Source: Paratrimastix pyriformis
Lineage: Eukaryota; Preaxostyla; Paratrimastigidae
DNA: 64,000 bases
NCBI GenBank assembly: GCA_027972325.1
Contig: JAPMOS010000024.1
Span: forward strand, 394,501-458,500
Direction: 5' to 3'
Shown here: in pieces, positions 1-10,605 of the stretch
Position numbering within the stretch: the stretch's first letter is position 1
How the letters are laid out: every line of letters starts with the position of its first letter
Notes under the pieces: model-generated
What the model saw: the letters and a program-made list of their open reading frames with translations, nothing else
What the model was told of the DNA's origin: nothing
The model's database searches: none
Made by a program: the position numbers and the translations under genes

Positions 1-1164
1 GGGCGGGGAGGAGGTGGAGGGGGGCGGCCCCGGGGTCACCGACTCTGGTCCCAGGTCCACCACGTGGTGGCTGTTGACCGCGGGCAGGGCGCTTGGGGGC
101 TGGATGGAGGGCGATTCGGCGGCGGGTGGCTGGGGAGGCAGAGGTGGCGGCGAGGTCGATTTGGGGCTGGCGGGGGCGGCGGCGGGGGTGGTCGAGGGCG
201 GGAGGCCCAAGGCCCCCAGGACTGGCGGGAGGGCAGGAGGGCAGGCGTGGGCCACGTCGCTGCGGCAAGCAGGGCGGGAAAGGAAAGCGAAGAATGAGGA
301 TGAGAATGGGATTGGAGATGGTGATGGGGTGGCTCGGAGGTGGTGGGTGATGGACCGATGGTAGGGGAAGAAGGGGGGGATGGCAGTAGTGATGGCCGGA
401 TCGGACCTCGAGGAGAACGAGCGCCTGATGGCGGCGCCAGATTCAGGGGGACTGGGAAGAGTCGAGTCGCCCCTGGGGCCAGCCATCGGGGGGATATAGG
501 GCGCCGGAAAAGACGATGTCCGGGCACGGAGGGTCGGCGGCAATGAGTCCGCTAAAATAACCCGGGTGTCATCAGCATGCCCCGTGGGGACCCGAAAATA
601 CAAACAGACTCTCGCCTGGTTCGGGGTTTCCCTCCTCGGTATCACCCTCCTCACTCGTTGTCCCGGAGTCATCCTCTTCCTGAGAGGTAGAAGCATTCCC
701 GGCCGCAGCGGCGTCTATAGCAAAAATAAAAAATGTCGCGCTGCCGGCTCCAGGCGCGGTGGTCAGCAGACCAGGGGCGGAGCCGCGCCACTGCTCAACC
801 AGCACCCGGAAAGCGGCATCACGAACCAAGAAGCCCGAGAAGAAAAACTTGTCGTGCGCAGTTTTGATCTCGATGGCATTGGAAAAAATCATCCCGGTGT
901 TCTTCAGCTGGATGTCGGTGATGGACGAAAAAGGAATCGTTTCAATCAGCTCGCCCCTGCGTTCGCGGGACAAAAAAGTATTTCAAAATGCGACCGTCTC
1001 TCCCACAACCATCACGCAGACCAAGCATTTGTATAGAAACAAACGTAATTGGTGAATACATAGAGCCGCCCGTTTCTCAGCACCTTCCGGTACAACCCGC
1101 ATGCATAATCGTCAATAAACTTCTCCGAGGGTGGCAAAGAAAACATTTTCCGATATCCATTCAT
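1..1164 (-). CDS. GRAM-domain protein, Pro/Ser-rich tail, 3' end beyond window
   Basis: Minus-strand gene in at least four exons (1022-1164, 772-956, 610-714, 1-551). The first two exons join to a GRAM domain: a Phe-Leu-Pro-Pro core, then GRLYVFTNYVCFYTNAW joined to GELIETIPFSSITDIQL. GRAM domains bind membrane lipids or phosphoinositides in Aster/GRAMD and TBC-type proteins. An acidic Glu/Asp/Ser stretch follows, then a long Pro/Ser/Ala-rich region that stays open to base 1, so the C-terminus lies outside the window. Introns are 957-1021, 715-771 and 552-609; all start GTCTG, end in AG and keep phase. The ATG at 1164 is the first in frame but sits right at the domain edge, so an upstream exon is possible; that space is shared with the divergent TMCO1 promoter. 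GRAM is clear; the subfamily is not. Confidence 0.7.
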
Positions 1165-1352
1165 GTGCGGGGGTTTTGGCAGGGTTGCCTTGCGAAGAAA
1201 AAGAGAACTTCGATGACCCAGGGTTCTTACTCCTTTCGCGAAAGGGGGAAATAATGTACGGAGGCATCTTCGTGTTGGTTTGTAGTTGAACGCCCGTTCA
1301 CATTCCTGTATTTCTTTTGCTCCCTCTTCGATTTGATTCTTTCTCGGCAACA

Positions 1353-2018
1353 ATGAATTCCGATTGCCAGCTCTTTTCTCTGTTCACTGCCTCGTTGAGT
1401 GAGGGGATCTCCTATGTCCTGATTTACCGGACGGAGAACTACAAGCAGAAAAAGTCACAAATTGAGAAACTCAACCAACGGTCTGGCTGCGCTCCGCAAC
1501 CACGCGGTTGCCTGCCCCTTGCGACCCAGTTTCTGAATTCCGACGTTCGTCCTAAATGGTCGTAGGATGCGCATCGTGAAGGAGGCCGCCTGCACAATGG
1601 AACAGCAAGTCGTCAAGAAGAAGAAGATTGCCGTCATCGAGCAGGAACTCCAGCAGGCCAACCAGTCCATGATGATGATGAAGACCAAGTCTCACCTCTT
1701 CTCGGGTATTCTTGTCTGTTGCCATTCCGGACGTCCACACCACACAACATCCCCCAGGTGTTCTTGATGAACAGCCTGGTCAACTCGATCTGGGAGGGCG
1801 CCGTGATTGCCAAGCTGCCCTTCGTCCCGATCAAGTTCGTGCGGGGGTTCTCGCACCGCAACATCCTGGGCGAGGACTGGACCGAGTGCGGCACGACCTT
1901 CATCTACCTGCTCTCGTCCATGTCCCTTCGGGTGACCCTTCAGAAGCTCCTGGGGTTCGCTCCACCCCGGGGTCAGGGCCTCATGGGCATGCCATCCATG
2001 CAGGATCAGCAACGTTAG
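1353..2018 (+). CDS. TMCO1: TMCO1-like ER calcium-load-activated channel / Oxa1-superfamily insertase
   Basis: Three exons (1353-1480, 1566-1713, 1758-2018) give 178 residues, close to the roughly 188 of animal TMCO1. The order matches the family: an N-terminal membrane segment leading into a SYVLIYRTENYK motif (animal: TWVLVYRTDKYK), a Lys/Glu/Gln coiled coil, a second hydrophobic segment, IAKLPFVPIKFVRGFSHRN, then an FIYLLSSMSLR helix and a LGFAPPR tail. TMCO1 is an ER protein of the Oxa1/GET1/EMC3 superfamily, linked to calcium leak and to a ribosome-associated multipass-protein translocon. The introns (1481-1565 and 1714-1757, the latter 44 nt) both start GTCTG, and splicing them restores the residue-for-residue spacing of the family. 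It is head to head with the GRAM gene; start codons are under 200 bp apart. Confidence 0.9.
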
Positions 2019-2169
2019 TCGCCTTCCATCGCCCAGGCAGAACCCTGCGTGATGTATGCGAGGTGATCCTATCACCCTTCCGTTCAACCTCCGCCCTCCC
2101 TTTTCCCCCTCCCCCGCGTTATTTCCCCTTTCACACGTTTCTATGGACGAAGAATCGCCCTTTCCTGCG

Positions 2170-2231
2170 GCTGAGTCTCGCTCCACCCATCCGTGGTGGG
2201 GCTGAGTCTCGCTCCACCCATCCGTGGTGGG
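2170..2231. repeat. Two tandem copies of a 31-bp unit
   Basis: A GCTGAGTCTCGCTCC-containing 31-bp unit occurs twice in direct succession in the 430-bp space between the TMCO1 stop and the chagasin-like stop (2019-2449). Apart from this and a purine-rich stretch at about 2395-2430 I see no gene or RNA there; it is the shared 3' region of two convergent genes. Confidence 0.7.
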
Positions 2232-2449
2232 GCTGGGGCCACTCACTTGAGTCGGGGTGGACTGCCCATCCGCCGTTGAATGACCCCACCCATCCACCCG
2301 TTGGTCATCCCCCATCCCCAGGGAAGGGCGGCACCTGCCGAAGCGGACAGGAGGCAGGTTGTGGTGGGAACCCCGGCTGTGGCCGGTGATTATTTCAGAA
2401 AAAGAGAAAGAAAGAGATTCAAGAATGGCACAAAATTGAATGGCGACGT

Positions 2450-2947
2450 CTATGCGACAACGTTGACCGGAATCACTTCGTGGCGAAGATCGGCAGGGAT
2501 GGTGTTGGTGCGCATCTCCTTCGCAACCTCCCATGGGCGAACATACGCGATGTGAACCTCAGAGTTGCCAACCTGGTTGGCACGGAAAGAAAGGCGCTGA
2601 AAACCGCCGCCGCCGACAATGCCCATCGGTTGGTGGCCTAGGGGAAAAAAAGGAACTCGAAACGAGAGGAAAAATGCGGGATCATTGACCATTGAGATTG
2701 GCAAGCTTGAAAGTGTCCGCAGTCATGGTAAACATCGAGGCGGCGTTGGACCCCTCAGGAGGGGCAACAAAAACCCAGCGGTAGCCGGTTGTGGGGTTGG
2801 CCGGCTACGATCAAAAAGAAATTGGAAATGGGAAGCAATGAGGCAAACCATTTCAACTGTAAATTCCTCCCCCTGCTTTACAACACGGGGTTGAGCAGCA
2901 AGAGCAAGCAGTGGCAGAGCGAAGAGAAGCAGCGCAAGGCACTTCAT
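2450..2947 (-). CDS. Chagasin-type inhibitor of cysteine peptidases, secreted
   Basis: Three exons (2849-2947, 2690-2804, 2450-2637) encode 133 residues. The N-terminus is a clear signal peptide (MKCLALLLFALPLLALAAQ). The mature part carries all three chagasin-family (MEROPS I42) loops: NPTTGYRW created exactly at the first splice junction, an MGIVGGGG loop (family LxGxGG) just after the second, and RPWE near the C-terminus. These loops enter the active-site cleft of papain-like peptidases, so the protein probably blocks C1-family enzymes in the secretory or lysosomal pathway, or outside the cell. Introns of 44 and 52 nt start GTTTG and GTCAA; each splice makes a family motif, so the boundaries are secure. 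I42 genes occur in scattered protists and prokaryotes, so horizontal origin is possible but not shown. Confidence 0.92.
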
Positions 2948-3012
2948 TTTCTGAGTGGATAGTGAATCTGTGTTCTATCGACTGTCCTCATTTTGGCAGG
3001 CCACGAAAACGG

Positions 3013-5867
3013 ATGGGACACAAAAAGGCTGGAAAGGAAGATCCGCGAAAGGCGGATCACCGCATGGAGAAGCAAGCAGAACGACGCCAAGAACAGACGG
3101 AACGAAAAAAATATCACAAAGAGAAGCTCCGTGTCCCAAAGACGCGTATTGACCGCGAATTCGTCGATCTGGACAGCTCCCTGACGAGGTGGTCTCTGAG
3201 GCTCCGGGATGTAAGTTCGGAGGGGAATTGTTTCTTCTGCTCTTGTTCGGATCAAATCTATGGAGGCGAGGCGCATCACATGGAGCTCCGCCAGCGCGTC
3301 GTCGACTTTATCGAGGCACACCGTGAGGATTACTCCCCGTTTATTGAGTTCGATGAGCCCTTCGAGGATGTCTGTCCGACGGCACCATCGATCATCCCTC
3401 ATGTGCTCCTCTCTAGTATTGCAATCGCATGCGGAAACCCGGCGCGTGGGCGGGAAACCTTGAGCTCCAAGCACTATCGCTAACCAGCCAGGTCAATATC
3501 ATTGTCCACCGGGCCAATGCCCCACGCTGGGAGATCCTCAACGGCTTCGACCAAACCATCCATATTGGGTCTGCTCCACCCCCGGGTGATGTCGCCTCTT
3601 GCTTTCATCCCGGAGCCGTGTAGGTACCTCTGCAATGAACATTACGTCTCGGTCCGGCGACGTGATGGCGACATCCCCAACACCCCTGCCCGAGTCATGC
3701 TGGCCGTCTGTCGACCTACCCCCCCCCCCCCGCACCCCACACACACTCCCATTGGTGTTGTTCGTCCAACCTTCGCCATCATGTGGTCCTGTCTCTGCTG
3801 TGCTCCAGATCAATCGGCATCACCCCCATATCCCCCACATCTCACATCACCGGGCCCCTTTGCTTCACACATCACCGGGCCGCTCCATCCCCCCCCCCCC
3901 CCCCCCCCCGCACGCACGCACGCATACCAGGACACGCCCGCTGCGGCCCCCCGCCCTGCCGCCGCCGCCCGGGGGGATGCCGCCGCCGCCCGGGACAGCC
4001 TGCTGCCCCCCTGGCTGGTGGAGATCCAGCGCAAGCAGCGGGCCGCCGCCCAGGTCGGTCTCGATCGATGGGTAACATCCGCTCACACCCAGCCCAGCCC
4101 ACATCTCCCGCCACCAGCCCCACCCAACACACGCACACACTCATGCGTTTTTTTGGGAGGGCAGGTGAACTTCGAGGACCCCAACCCGTCGCCCATCGAG
4201 ATGACTGTCATGGAGCTGAGCGGGTGCAGGTCCGGGGGTACCAGCCGCCATCATCCCGTCCCATGGAGGTCACATCCACCATGGAGGTCACATCCACCAT
4301 GGAGGTCACATCCACCATGGAGGTCACATCCACCATGGAGGTCCCATCCACCATGGAGGTCCCATCCACCATGGAGGTCACATCCACCATGGAGGTCACA
4401 TCCACCATAGAGGTCACATCCACCATGGAGGTCACATCCACCATGGGGTCCCATCCGCCATCACGGGGTCCATCCATCATCATGGCGGTACCATTCCACG
4501 GCACGATTCACGGGGGACCATCCCACCCCCCCTAGGGGCGCTGGGTTTTTCGTCCTTCCATTCCCCTCCTCCTCTCGGGCCCCCAGCGACGTCCTGCATC
4601 TGTGCGTGCCGCCCTCTCATCACCATCCCCTCATCTACCTTTCATCCCTCTTGTCGCCCTCCCCAGCGACGTGCTTCATGTGCGCGAAACCCTGGCCGAG
4701 TGCGTCTGGGACGAGGACGCGGCCGTGGAGTGTCTCAGGGCCGAGATGGGTCCGACCCCCCCCCCCCCCCAAAAAAAAAAAAAAATCGATGCATAAATGT
4801 CAAGGAGACAAGCTACCTGTCAGTCGATCTGTGGGAGTGCTGTGTGCGGCGGCCCGATCTGACGGGTTCGTCTTTTCCTCCCTCCCTCCTCCATCCCCAC
4901 CCTCGCACACCGACCCATCCAGCGGCTGAGGCCTCGCTCCAGGCCGCCGCCTCGCCCCCGCCTCCACCACCACCTCCTCCACCACCACCACCACCCCCGC
5001 CACCTCGGCGCTCCCCCGTCCCAGCGCCCTCCGCCACTGTCCCGTCTCGTGTGGCTCCCCCCCACGGTGATGAGGACAGCCTGTTCCCCCTGACCTGGAT
5101 CCAGCTCACCGAGTGGGCCCGCACCCAGTGCGATCCGCACGCATGCGAGGGTCAGTGCATGGGGCACGTCTGGGAGGCCATGGGCCTGCTGGGGCCCCAA
5201 GTGGGTATGGTACCCCAGGGGTATGTCACCCGGGTGCCGCTGGCCACGCCATCGCCAGTGGTCGGCGCCGAAGCACAACAACACCCGGAGCGTCAGGAGG
5301 AGCCGACCCACCGACTTGATCAGCCACCGCAGCAGCAGCAGCAGAAGGCTTCAAGGTCGGTCGTCTTTCGAAATAAAATTATGTGATTTTGTCCCATATT
5401 TTTTTCTGGCTTATCATATTCGCCATTCTCTCTCGCTCCTGCCGAGCAGCCCTGCCGCCGCCGGGTCCCATAAACTTTCCGACCGGCCGCCGACTTCAAC
5501 TGGGGCCCCCGCCAAATCAGCTGCACCCCCACCGCCCGCGTCCGGTGCCGCCAAGCCGCCAGCCGCCAAGCCGCCAGCCGCCAAGCCGCCAGCCGCCAAG
5601 CCGCGCCCGATGTCCCGCCAGGAGCGGAAGGAGGCCAAGAAGGCAGAGAAGCGCGAGGCCTGGAGGCGGGAGATGGCGGTCCGTGCTGGCCGCCTCCCTC
5701 GCCCCCCACCCCACCATTGTTTTCTGACAGGACTTAATTGGACCCCCCCCTCCCCCCACACACACACACACACACTGCAACAGGGCGAGCGAGCGCCTCC
5801 AGTGCGCCGAAGTCCATCGCCCGAGGCAGCCGACAGGCCCCCGGACCTTGGCGCTGTCGCCATTTAA
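3013..5867 (+). CDS. OTUD3: OTUD3-like OTU deubiquitinase with UBA-like domain
   Basis: Nine exons (3013-3369, 3417-3568, 3624-3705, 3931-4053, 4165-4229, 4667-4749, 4923-5355, 5450-5678, 5784-5867) stay in phase and give 535 residues. After a basic N-terminus comes an OTU cysteine-protease domain: SSEGNCFF with the nucleophile Cys (Glu replaces the usual Asp of DGNC), LRQRVVDFIEAHREDYSPF, KPGAWAGNLELQAL, VNIIVHRANAPRWEI, and the catalytic His in NEHYVSVRR. Exon 6 encodes a UBA-like helix pair (LAECVWDEDAAVECLRAEM). A Pro-rich linker with four AAKPP units and a basic MSRQERKEAKKAEKREAWRR tail follow, as in OTUD3. OTUD3 removes ubiquitin chains. All eight introns start GTCTG, GTCGG or GTCCG. 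The intron before the UBA exon carries a truncated extra copy of that exon's acceptor (4581-4606) and an 18-bp array. Confidence 0.88.
4257..4446. repeat. 18-bp minisatellite inside an OTUD3-like intron
   Basis: About ten near-perfect copies of ATGGAGGTCACATCCACC lie in the intron 4230-4666. Single-base variants (GTCCCATC, ATAGAGG) mark individual copies. The unit length is a multiple of three, so it opens long spurious reading frames on both strands. Confidence 0.9.
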
Positions 5868-6392
5868 ATTTTTTTTAAAAACAAAATGGTGGTTTCTGCT
5901 GTTGGGGGCTTTTTTCGGGGCGTGATGATTCATGGTCGGAGATTCCCGGTTCCGGTTGTGCATCTTACCGTGGTGGGTGATTGGGACCGCGACGAGAAGT
6001 GGCACATACTGTCGGTCTTGGGAAGACTGTCCCTTCTCACTGGCTGTCTGTTTGCCTCGATCGTCGCCGAAATATGCGGGGATCCGAGCAGCCAAAGGGC
6101 AGAGACTCGATCGAGATGAAATTTCCATTTGTTTGAGGATGGAATGCTCGATCTCCTCTCCGTAGCCCCGCTCACTTCAGCATTTGCGAAGGTTTCTCTT
6201 CAGAAGACTCCGCCGAAAAAAACTCCACGGACGGATAGTGATGCGGACTGTTTCATGTCTAGCTAAGGGCGCTTCCTTATCACCGCGCCGTCGCCGCGCT
6301 TGAAAAGGTTCACGGAAAGGTTGACACGAGACAGAGCGACTGGAGAGCTGGTGCAAGAAACACTTGCACGGCTGTTTGAATTCTGGCGTCTG
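5868..6392. other. Intergenic, no gene seen
   Basis: Space between the OTUD3-like stop and the start of the leucine-rich protein. Short frames on both strands have no recognisable domain. It should hold the 3' region of one gene and the promoter of the next. Confidence 0.5.
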
Positions 6393-8471
6393 ATGGAGGC
6401 TGTCTTTGATCTGATTCCTGCGGATCTCTGGCTGCATGTCGCGGATGCAGATGCGTCTGTGCAACTTCATTGCCTCCTCTCCGGGACCAACCACCGCCTC
6501 CGGGGCCTCATGAAATTCGCCAAGCGTCTTTGCTGGCCGGCTGGTGCGTATCGGGTCGGAAACTCCATTATTAGCGTTCGGCCGCCCCTGCCGACCATTT
6601 TCCAAGGGTGCGCCGAGTCGCTCCAGTTCCTCTCGATCGAATTCGATGAGGGCCCCGGTGGCTGGGAGTGGGATCCCTGTCTCCCTGCTCAGTTCGCCGA
6701 AGTTCAATACACGTTTCCCCAATTGCACACACTCTCCGTTCGGAATGGCTCTTCAATATGCCTCATCGAGCGATGCCCTCGCCTGGAGGTCCTTCATCTC
6801 CTCAATTGCCACGAGACTCTGGACCGGGACTTCCCTCGGTTTCTGGCGGGTCACTGCCCCAACTTACGCTCCTTGCGCACCGTTCTGCCCTTTATGTCGG
6901 AATGCCTGACGGAATTCTGCGGCCTGAAGAGCCCTCGCCCCCGCCAGCATCTGACCCTCCTGCGGGAGATCGGGGCGTCGTTGGGTGACGATGAAGAAAG
7001 CGATCTCCCTCTCCCCGCATCCTCTTCCTCGACCCCTCTCTCGGCGGACAACGTGCGGACGCTCTCCATGGACTGCCACCCGATCGACCTGCCCCCCCTG
7101 CTCGCCTACTGGCCCCACCTGGCCAAGCTGACGGTAGCCCTGCAGGCCGACGAGCTGGTGGGGCATGCGTCCCTCCTCCGCAGCCTCGCCGCCCCCCTCG
7201 AGCAGTGCACACACCTCCGTCAGCTCGACCTGCACCTGCCCTCCGCGGGCACCGCGCGCGCCCTGACCCTCACACCCGACGAACTGGCGGCCCTCCGGCT
7301 GGGCCTCGTACTGACCGGCCTCTCGGCCTGCCTGGCCTTCCCCGACCCGGAGCCGGTCTTCCCGGCCCGGCTGAGCCGCTGCTCGCTAACCCTGAAGAAC
7401 CTCCCCCCAGCACTGACCATCGACCTGCCCCTGGTGGAGGATCTCTCCCTGTACTACCTCGCCACCACCCCGATCCAGCTCCGCCTGCGCTGCCCCCGGT
7501 TGCGCTCCTTCCGCACGGCCACAGACGGCTCCCCGAGGGCGGAAGCTGTTACCACCCCAGTGGAGGTGGCCGTCGAGGGCCTCATGCCGCGCCTCAGCCA
7601 AATCGCGGTGGACACCACCCGTCTGTCTTCCTGTTCCGTTGTTTTCCTTCACCAAAACCCAACTCGCTCGCTGCTTTCCCCATCTTCTGGCGCGCGCCCG
7701 ATATCCCCCCCAGTGCCGGCCACCTCATGGGACGAGATCCTTCGCTACTTCCTGCCGCTGGTCGTGGCCTCACGGGAGCCCCTCGACCTGAGCCTCGTCC
7801 TACCGCGCCGCCCGCCTGCCCTGGACGACCTGCCCATCGCCGACAGCTGGCGCGTGCGGTCCCTCACCCTGACTGGCCCCATCGACCCGTCCATTGGCAG
7901 TTCGCTCCGGCTCCCGGCATCCGTTGCCCGCCTGACGCTGAAGACCCTACGGGCGGTGAATGTCGTGGGGCCCGGGGTGCGGCTGCTCGAGTGGCAGAGC
8001 CGCCGCGCGGACAGCCGCATCTGCCTGGAGACCCCGCAGCTCGAGACCCTCTTGATCACGGCCGACCGCCAGCCCCAGGTCATCTTCACCACGCCACCTC
8101 CTCCCGTGCGCACCCTGGCCCTCTGGCTGGACGAGCCGGAACTGCGGGCCCTGGCGACCCTGGCCCACACACTCCGCGGCACCTTGGAGGTGCTGGTCGC
8201 CCGGACGGCGGCGACCAGTGGGCTGGGATCGCCGGCGGACCACCGCCCTGTCCTCCCGTTGGACGGCCCGGCCCTTCGGCGCGTCTTCTGCGACACGGCC
8301 GTTCGGTTTCTGGCGGACTGCCCGTGCGCCCGCAGGGGGCCCGCGCCCCTCGCCGGACCGAAGGAACGGAACCCCGCGCCGCCCAGACCCTCCGAGTTCC
8401 GATGGGATGCGGACCCCGACTATGGAGATTCGCTGTGGACTCTTCTCAGTGGTGGGTCGACCTGCCCTTGA
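6393..8471 (+). CDS. Leucine-rich, F-box/LRR-like protein
   Basis: An open frame of 692 codons from the ATG at 6393. The N-terminus (MEAVFDLIPADLWLHVADA) resembles the start of F-box-like domains, and the body has irregular leucine-rich repeats (FPQLHTLSVRNG, CPRLEVLHLLNCHE, CPNLRSLRTVLPF, LRSLAAPLEQCTHLRQLDLHL and more). Such proteins often act as substrate adaptors of SCF ubiquitin ligases; that role is inference. Bases 7621-7713 begin GTCTG, end CCCCCCAG and are 93 nt long without a stop, so they are probably an intron retained in frame; spliced, the protein would be about 661 residues. The C-terminal 100 residues are Pro/Arg-rich. No frame break is seen. Confidence 0.7.
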   Translation: MEAVFDLIPADLWLHVADADASVQLHCLLSGTNHRLRGLMKFAKRLCWPAGAYRVGNSIISVRPPLPTIFQGCAESLQFLSIEFDEGPGGWEWDPCLPAQFAEVQYTFPQLHTLSVRNGSSICLIERCPRLEVLHLLNCHETLDRDFPRFLAGHCPNLRSLRTVLPFMSECLTEFCGLKSPRPRQHLTLLREIGASLGDDEESDLPLPASSSSTPLSADNVRTLSMDCHPIDLPPLLAYWPHLAKLTVALQADELVGHASLLRSLAAPLEQCTHLRQLDLHLPSAGTARALTLTPDELAALRLGLVLTGLSACLAFPDPEPVFPARLSRCSLTLKNLPPALTIDLPLVEDLSLYYLATTPIQLRLRCPRLRSFRTATDGSPRAEAVTTPVEVAVEGLMPRLSQIAVDTTRLSSCSVVFLHQNPTRSLLSPSSGARPISPPVPATSWDEILRYFLPLVVASREPLDLSLVLPRRPPALDDLPIADSWRVRSLTLTGPIDPSIGSSLRLPASVARLTLKTLRAVNVVGPGVRLLEWQSRRADSRICLETPQLETLLITADRQPQVIFTTPPPPVRTLALWLDEPELRALATLAHTLRGTLEVLVARTAATSGLGSPADHRPVLPLDGPALRRVFCDTAVRFLADCPCARRGPAPLAGPKERNPAPPRPSEFRWDADPDYGDSLWTLLSGGSTCP

Positions 8472-9080
8472 ACCGGCCTCGGCTTTGTGGTTTTCGCTCG
8501 GCGCTGATTTTCTGGGCTGCCCGCCCCCACACACCCCCGATGGGCATGTGGGGAAGCAGCCTAACCCAGAGGAAACCCAGTTTTGAATTGACTTGAAGAG
8601 CGGCACGCTGTTCAGGCATCGTCATGCTGGGCCACAGCATCGGCTCCGTCTCCTGGGGCGGGTGTTTTGGAGTGGGCGGCGAATCGGCATACCCCAACCC
8701 CCCCCCCCCCCCCCCATCCCACTGCCTGTTTTTGCCAGAGCCCACCGGCGGATACACGATGGAGGTGAATTCGGGAACACAGAGGAGAGATGAGACGGGG
8801 ATGGGAGGAGCCGCTGGCACCCACTTGGCCGGACTTCGGGGCCAGACGGGACGATCGAGGCCTCGAGATGCTTCTGCCTTCGCTGGGGTGGCCTTCTGCG
8901 AGAATTGTTTCCCACCTCATCGGCACACCGACGCTCGCACGGAGCTCGAGGAAGACTGCTGGAGCCTTCAGTCCGCCCGGACCGCGCATGTTGCCACGTT
9001 TCCCCCGATCATCGGCACGGTCTGAGACAACCGTCCTATTCAGCTCACAACAAGAATATAATATCTAAGACGCCCAAAAA
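8472..9080. other. Intergenic, no gene recognised
   Basis: About 600 bp between the LRR-gene stop and the ubiquitin-like stop, a convergent pair. It contains an 18-nt C run at about 8698-8715. Several frames are open on both strands but none has a recognisable domain, and no good intron boundaries link them. Confidence 0.45.
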
Positions 9081-9551
9081 TTACCGACGCGCAGGCCGAG
9101 CACGCAACAGGTGCAGGGTGTCGTGCTGCCCGATACCAAGCTCCTGCAGGGTCTTCGTGGGATCCAGCTGTTGCCCGTGGAACATCAGCATTTGTTGGGC
9201 CACGGGGATTCCTTCCTGCGCCTCAATCGCCTGCATCAGAGATTCAAGTGGGAAATTGTCATCGGGATAATAGAACGCGGGCTTCGCGGTCATCATGTTC
9301 ATAACTTGAATCTCGAAAACGAGTCCGCCAGGCAAGGTGAGCGCCACATGAAGGGTAGAATTTTCTTGGATATTGTAGTCGGAGAGGGTGTGGCCATTCT
9401 CCAACTGCCGACCGGCGAAGATCAGACGCTGCTGGGTAGCGGGAACATGCTCCTTGTCCTCGATCTTCCCCTCCACTGCCTCAATGGTGTCGGATGGCTC
9501 AGTGAAGAGGGGGATGGTCTTGCCCGTGTGGGTCTTGACGAGAATCTGCAT
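9081..9551 (-). CDS. Divergent ubiquitin fused to a second ubiquitin-like domain
   Basis: Intronless frame of 156 residues starting at the ATG at 9551. Residues 1-76 align with ubiquitin without gaps, 54 of 76 identical by my count. The hydrophobic-patch residue Ile44 is kept (Val70 is Ala), and Lys6, 11, 29 and 33 are kept. Lys48 is Arg, Lys63 is Glu and Lys27 is Glu. The C-terminus reads LTLPGG instead of LRLRGG. A second, much more diverged ubiquitin-like fold follows directly (residues 77-156), with [23 protein letters not shown] and DTLHLL in the expected places and no terminal GG. It could be a two-domain ubiquitin-like protein, or a precursor cut after GG; the altered tail argues against normal E1 activation. 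It is not a standard polyubiquitin unit. Confidence 0.88.
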   Translation of the reverse strand: MQILVKTHTGKTIPLFTEPSDTIEAVEGKIEDKEHVPATQQRLIFAGRQLENGHTLSDYNIQENSTLHVALTLPGGLVFEIQVMNMMTAKPAFYYPDDNFPLESLMQAIEAQEGIPVAQQMLMFHGQQLDPTKTLQELGIGQHDTLHLLRARPARR

Positions 9552-10605
9552 GACGATTGGCCTCTTGGTCGATCGCACCGGCGAGAAATCGCCTGTCCCC
9601 CAAAAAAAACGAAAAAACGGGGTCACGCGCGTGACTGACGTGACAACACCCGGAACCGGAGAAACCGTTTTGAGGACTCGATCAACAGTGGATTCCAGAG
9701 GGCAGCGAAAGGAGAAGAGAGTGCGCAAACTGATCCCCCTAAGGATTGAAAAAAACCTATGTTTGACGCACTTCCGGTCCCCACCGCCTTGCACCCGTTC
9801 CACCTCCGATTTGCGTAGTATGACGAGGCTGAGTGGGGCTTGGAATCTGGGTTCCCTCCAGGGGGTGTCGGGGAGATTGTGGCACCACAGAAGCAGCCGT
9901 CAGGCCAACGGGGGCCAGGGGGAGGAGATGCGGTGTCGAACGCAAGGCGGCGAGTTGGATCTGCCACTCGACAGGGGGCCGCGTTTCCAGTCGATCAACC
10001 AAGGAACCCCCCGGCCACCTCCCCTGATACGAACCTCTCGATGGGGGCGATCCGGAGCGGGCCGCCTCTTTCAACCAGCATCTTCATGAGTCCCGAGCCC
10101 CGAGATCCTGCCCGAGTATCAGTGGCCCATTTCTTACTCGACACACCCTCCGCGAACCAGGATGCGATCCTGGCGCAAGGAGTGTAAAAAAAGTTGACAG
10201 GGGAGACGAGGGCGGGCAACCCAGTGCAACGCCCCCAGGTCGTCGCAGTCTGGAGGCTCCCCTCCCTTTGGTGCCCCGAGGAAGCCCGGCCGCCCTACCT
10301 GCGCCCCCCGGCTGGTTCAGCCACATCCTCCGGACGACTGTTTGGGCTCCCCTGCGAAGCACCCGAGCCGCTTCGAGGTCAAAACCTGATATCTCTCAAG
10401 GGAGATTTTCGTTCGCCCCCTTCAAACCGGCAGAACGGCGGGCGACCCTTTCAAATCCTGAGGTACACTCAGGGATCTGAGAAGCTCGAGAAGGCTCGAA
10501 AACAGAACACAATTGGCATCCAAATGAGGGGAAAATGGGAAACGAGGGAGCCGAAACTCCGTTGTAGGTACCGGTAGTGCCTGAGGGGTGGACATCTCTA
10601 AGCTG
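9552..10605. other. Divergent intergenic region, nothing recognised
   Basis: About 1 kb between the starts of the ubiquitin-like gene (minus) and the FAD oxidoreductase (plus). Open frames here are short and overlap on both strands, with no domain I recognise. It should contain both promoters. Confidence 0.45.

Noticed and set aside
36-527. Alternative Pro-rich minus-strand frame starting MPGHRLF
   Set aside because: The frame that continues in phase from the GRAM exon across the 552-609 intron is a different one and also stays open to the window edge.
4257-4446. Regular repeats that might suggest a CRISPR array
   Set aside because: Units are contiguous with no unique spacers, and the sequence is a eukaryotic intron; the 22-bp array at 44787-44962 is rejected for the same reason.
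4208-4504. Repeat protein frames of MEVTST or MVDVTS units
   Set aside because: The 18-bp minisatellite is a multiple of three and opens all frames; it lies between two well-supported exons of the OTUD3-like gene.
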